Shown piece after piece: positions 61,787 to 64,000 of a DNA stretch of 64,000 nt. Each line of letters opens with the position of its first letter. Position 1 is the first letter of the stretch. The translations under genes were made by a program, and so were the position numbers. The notes below the pieces were generated by a model. It did not search any database. It was given only the letters and a program-made list of their open reading frames with translations, and had not been told where the DNA came from. The stretch covers positions 124,001 to 188,000 of the forward strand of contig NZ_PHQQ01000002.1 in NCBI RefSeq assembly GCF_002909235.1, written 5' to 3'. Source of the stretch: Arenibacter catalasegens (lineage in GTDB: Bacteria; Bacteroidota; Bacteroidia; Flavobacteriales; Flavobacteriaceae).

Positions 61787-64000
61787 CTAAGGAATATTAT
61801 TAACAGCCATATCCTCAAATTTAACGGTATATATTTCGCCATATACCTTCGCGTAAAGCTTCGCGAAATTGTCATAAACCTTCCGTGCCAAGCTCAATTT
61901 TCCTTGTCCAATTAGGATTTGTAATTTTATCTGGAGCGCATTCTCATTTAAATCATCATAGATATACATCACCGATGCCAAATCGTACAACAAGGAACTG
62001 TTCTTATCCAAGTCCAGTTTCTTTGAAATATCATAACAGAATTCAATGATTCTATTGCTCATTTTTTCTACTATTGGGTCTAACCAAGAGTCACTCATAT
62101 TAACAAAAAAACGATCCTCCTTTAATATTGAAAAAAGGGTGGGTAAATTTTCTTCCAAATAGGTTACCGTCACATCACTTCTACTTAAGTCAGTTAAATG
62201 ATTGAGTACCTCTTGATAATCACAAAAACAATCTTCCCCTATCTCCAAATACCAATGTTTATCACGAAATGCCAAATTCATTCCACTGGTAACGGACAAT
62301 ATGGCTCTTAAGTTCTGTATATTGGTACCTCTAGTATTTTTAGCATTCTTTGGACTCATCCCTGGCCAGAGCGATTCCGTAAGTTTTTTAGTGTTGATCC
62401 CTTCCTTATCACCAAGGCTATGCAGCAGAACAATAACAAACAACTGTTTTAACTTGGGCGATAATTTTTTGGCAATATCATCACCCTCAGAAGTTGTAAT
62501 GCGCAAAGGACCGAAACAAAGTATTTTTTCAGAAGCATTATTTAAATTATTGGAGGCACTGTTGACTTTCCTTTTTTGCCCCACTTTTGGTCTTGACATC
62601 AAATTTGCCTTGGCAGTTCTTTTCCTCCAAATACCAAGGGTCAATAAAACAAGAATAGCCACAGCAAGACCAATTCCTATTTTAGCATAAAAGGACAATT
62701 CCATAGCACTGTTCAATTCTATTTTATGGTATTCCTTGGCAATTTCAAAAGCATTTAGCTCGCGTTCCCATATTTTAATATTTGTCAAGTATCCCACAAA
62801 AAATTCTTGCCACAAATTACTACCTATTAAAATATTGTAGTCAGACGTGTCATAGTCTTCGATAAGCTGAATCTTGTCTGTCTGCACCCCATTAACAAAA
62901 AACAAGAGCTCATTGTTCAGCTTGGAATGCACTAAAGCAACATGGGTCCATTCATTTAGTGGCACTGGGGATGCCTCCGATATATAGTCTTTAATACCGG
63001 CCATGGTAAAGGTTAATAAGCCCTCATGCAGTTTTAATACAAAATTATCCCCTTTTCCAAGTATACTATTGTTGTTATTTAAAACAGTAGGTTTTACCCA
63101 GGCAGATATAGTAAAACTGCCCTTTAAGGCTGTTCTGCTGTCAAGTCCGGCATCTACATAAGCCCCATCGCTAAAATAGCCTACCTTTCCATGAACTTCA
63201 TCCTCCTGAATTTTTACATCATTAACAATCAGTTCTTTATAGTTTTTTCTGATCGCATTCTTTATTGTCGTCCCAAATACAAAATGATCCGTTAAGCCAT
63301 ATTCAAAATCCAAGGGGAATCCAATAAATTCTTTTAGGTTATTCCTATTTTCTGGAGTGGTATAAATAATATCAGGGGAAAAATAATAACCGGCTTTATG
63401 TGGAATAAAAGCTGGCAAGTTATCTTTAAAATCCATTGGAAGACTAAAATACCCGTCCACTATAAGATTCTTATGATTTTTAAAATTTACACCATTCAAC
63501 AATCCCTCTTTAGACCGTACGGCCCCAAAAACTTTTCTTTTCTTATTGAGGACCATGGCAAGACTATCCGCGGAACCAAAGTACTTTGGATCAACTTGAA
63601 TAAAATTGGGCATCTTTCCCAAATGCCACCAATAATCTTCAAAAATGCTATCCTTTATAAATTCCTTATCCGACACCTTAAACACTAACAACTCCTTGCC
63701 GACAGGAAACCTCAAAGAACCTACACTCGCGACCATGGTGTCCAATAGTATCGTTTCTACCTTTTGAATAGGTATCCACGGAACCCATGACTGTGGATAA
63801 AAATCTTCATCAAAAACCTTATTTCCCACCAAGATAAGCGAATCCCTCTGCCCTATTAATTGGCCTAAAAATGGCTCGTAATTCTCATTGTAATTTGAAA
63901 TATAGAGGGCTATGGGGGCTTTACCTCCGAGAAGATCAGGTAAATTATCCGTGGTGATCTGATCAATGTCGATTAAAACGTGGGAATGTAGGCGTATTTT
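61787..64000 (-). CDS. Membrane-spanning LamG/SARP-like regulator (partial, N-terminus outside window)
   Basis: The frame is open to the window edge at 64000; the first TTG in frame at 63832 is not a real start. About 737 residues are visible. The extracytoplasmic part includes a LamG/concanavalin-like domain (ISAWVKPTVLNNNNSILG, WTHVALVHSKLNNELLFFVNG). A single transmembrane helix (KIGIGLAVAILVLLTLGIW) and a basic segment follow. The C-terminal part has a winged-helix unit (SPKLKQLFVIVLLHSLGD, LTESLWPGMSPKNAKNTRGTN) and helical repeats like the BTAD region of SARP regulators. It may sense a surface ligand and act on DNA from the membrane. Confidence 0.75.
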   Translation of the reverse strand, partial: KIRLHSHVLIDIDQITTDNLPDLLGGKAPIALYISNYNENYEPFLGQLIGQRDSLILVGNKVFDEDFYPQSWVPWIPIQKVETILLDTMVASVGSLRFPVGKELLVFKVSDKEFIKDSIFEDYWWHLGKMPNFIQVDPKYFGSADSLAMVLNKKRKVFGAVRSKEGLLNGVNFKNHKNLIVDGYFSLPMDFKDNLPAFIPHKAGYYFSPDIIYTTPENRNNLKEFIGFPLDFEYGLTDHFVFGTTIKNAIRKNYKELIVNDVKIQEDEVHGKVGYFSDGAYVDAGLDSRTALKGSFTISAWVKPTVLNNNNSILGKGDNFVLKLHEGLLTFTMAGIKDYISEASPVPLNEWTHVALVHSKLNNELLFFVNGVQTDKIQLIEDYDTSDYNILIGSNLWQEFFVGYLTNIKIWERELNAFEIAKEYHKIELNSAMELSFYAKIGIGLAVAILVLLTLGIWRKRTAKANLMSRPKVGQKRKVNSASNNLNNASEKILCFGPLRITTSEGDDIAKKLSPKLKQLFVIVLLHSLGDKEGINTKKLTESLWPGMSPKNAKNTRGTNIQNLRAILSVTSGMNLAFRDKHWYLEIGEDCFCDYQEVLNHLTDLSRSDVTVTYLEENLPTLFSILKEDRFFVNMSDSWLDPIVEKMSNRIIEFCYDISKKLDLDKNSSLLYDLASVMYIYDDLNENALQIKLQILIGQGKLSLARKVYDNFAKLYAKVYGEIYTVKFEDMAVNNIP

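Noticed and set aside
61787-63832. Treating the TTG at 63832 as the true start of the LamG/SARP-like gene
   Set aside because: The frame continues open to the window edge with protein-like sequence, so the gene is partial.
1-64000. tRNA, rRNA, prophage or complete insertion sequence
   Set aside because: No cloverleaf-type sequence, rRNA segment, transposase or phage structural gene was recognised in any gap or frame.

Overview
The window is chromosomal DNA of a marine-type flavobacterium (Bacteroidota, probably Flavobacteriaceae; genus not determinable from sequence alone). The evidence is low G+C, Bacteroidota promoters of the TTTG-N19-TAnnTTTG type, a SusC/SusD locus with a hybrid two-component regulator, ECF sigma/FecR/TonB-receptor signalling, and flavobacterial intergenic palindromes and TTGAAC/AGTT-rich repeats. 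No rRNA, tRNA, CRISPR array, prophage or complete transposon was seen.

Layout. 0-2.7 kb: end of a biotin carboxylase, an acyl-CoA carboxylase beta subunit (pccB) and a TesB-type thioesterase. 2.5-5.4 kb: a decayed tandem duplication that copied the 3' end of the thioesterase gene and a pair of very small membrane-protein genes; both copies of the pair stay open. 5.6-8.0 kb: DNA polymerase IV, a repeat-rich gap and queE. 8.2-17.4 kb: an accessory stretch with a beta-propeller protein, a GH9 enzyme overlapping a NodB-type deacetylase, a group II intron relic, DUF5996, YdeI-like and coiled-coil phosphoacceptor proteins. 17.7-19.0 kb: a Tat-exported Gfo/Idh/MocA oxidoreductase. 19.4-22.5 kb: small stress or housekeeping genes, including a thioredoxin-like protein, a DUF2024 protein and a MarR regulator, each preceded by a related palindrome. 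23.0-24.8 kb: an ATPase-less PAS kinase-like protein overlapping a response regulator.

24.9-36.9 kb: a beta-glucan (probably laminarin) utilisation locus on the minus strand, with regulator HTCS, a 34-residue membrane peptide, SusC, SusD, a SusE/F-like lipoprotein and a GH16 lipoprotein. 37.2-40.7 kb: HerA-like ATPase, lipoprotein, alpha/beta hydrolase and VOC protein. 40.7-46.3 kb, minus: sugar isomerase-like protein, aldo/keto reductase, esterase, FabV and M19 dipeptidase. 46.7-50.7 kb, minus: PAS histidine kinase, then folD, a four-helix-bundle gene boxed by inverted repeats, and ffh.

50.8-56.8 kb: a cell-surface signalling unit. An ECF sigma factor, FecR anti-sigma and TonB receptor run on the plus strand, and a modular repeat lipoprotein diverges from them. 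The lipoprotein and fecR share an identical bipartite promoter-like motif with identical spacing. 56.9-64.0 kb, minus: a HEAT-repeat/double-DUF1080 protein and a MocA oxidoreductase, suggestive of 3-keto-glycoside chemistry, followed upstream by a membrane-spanning LamG/SARP-like regulator that runs off the window edge.

The most notable observations are the MarR/thioredoxin/DUF2024 operator set, the shared ECF motif, the duplicated small-protein pair, the group II intron relic and the transmembrane SARP-like regulator.
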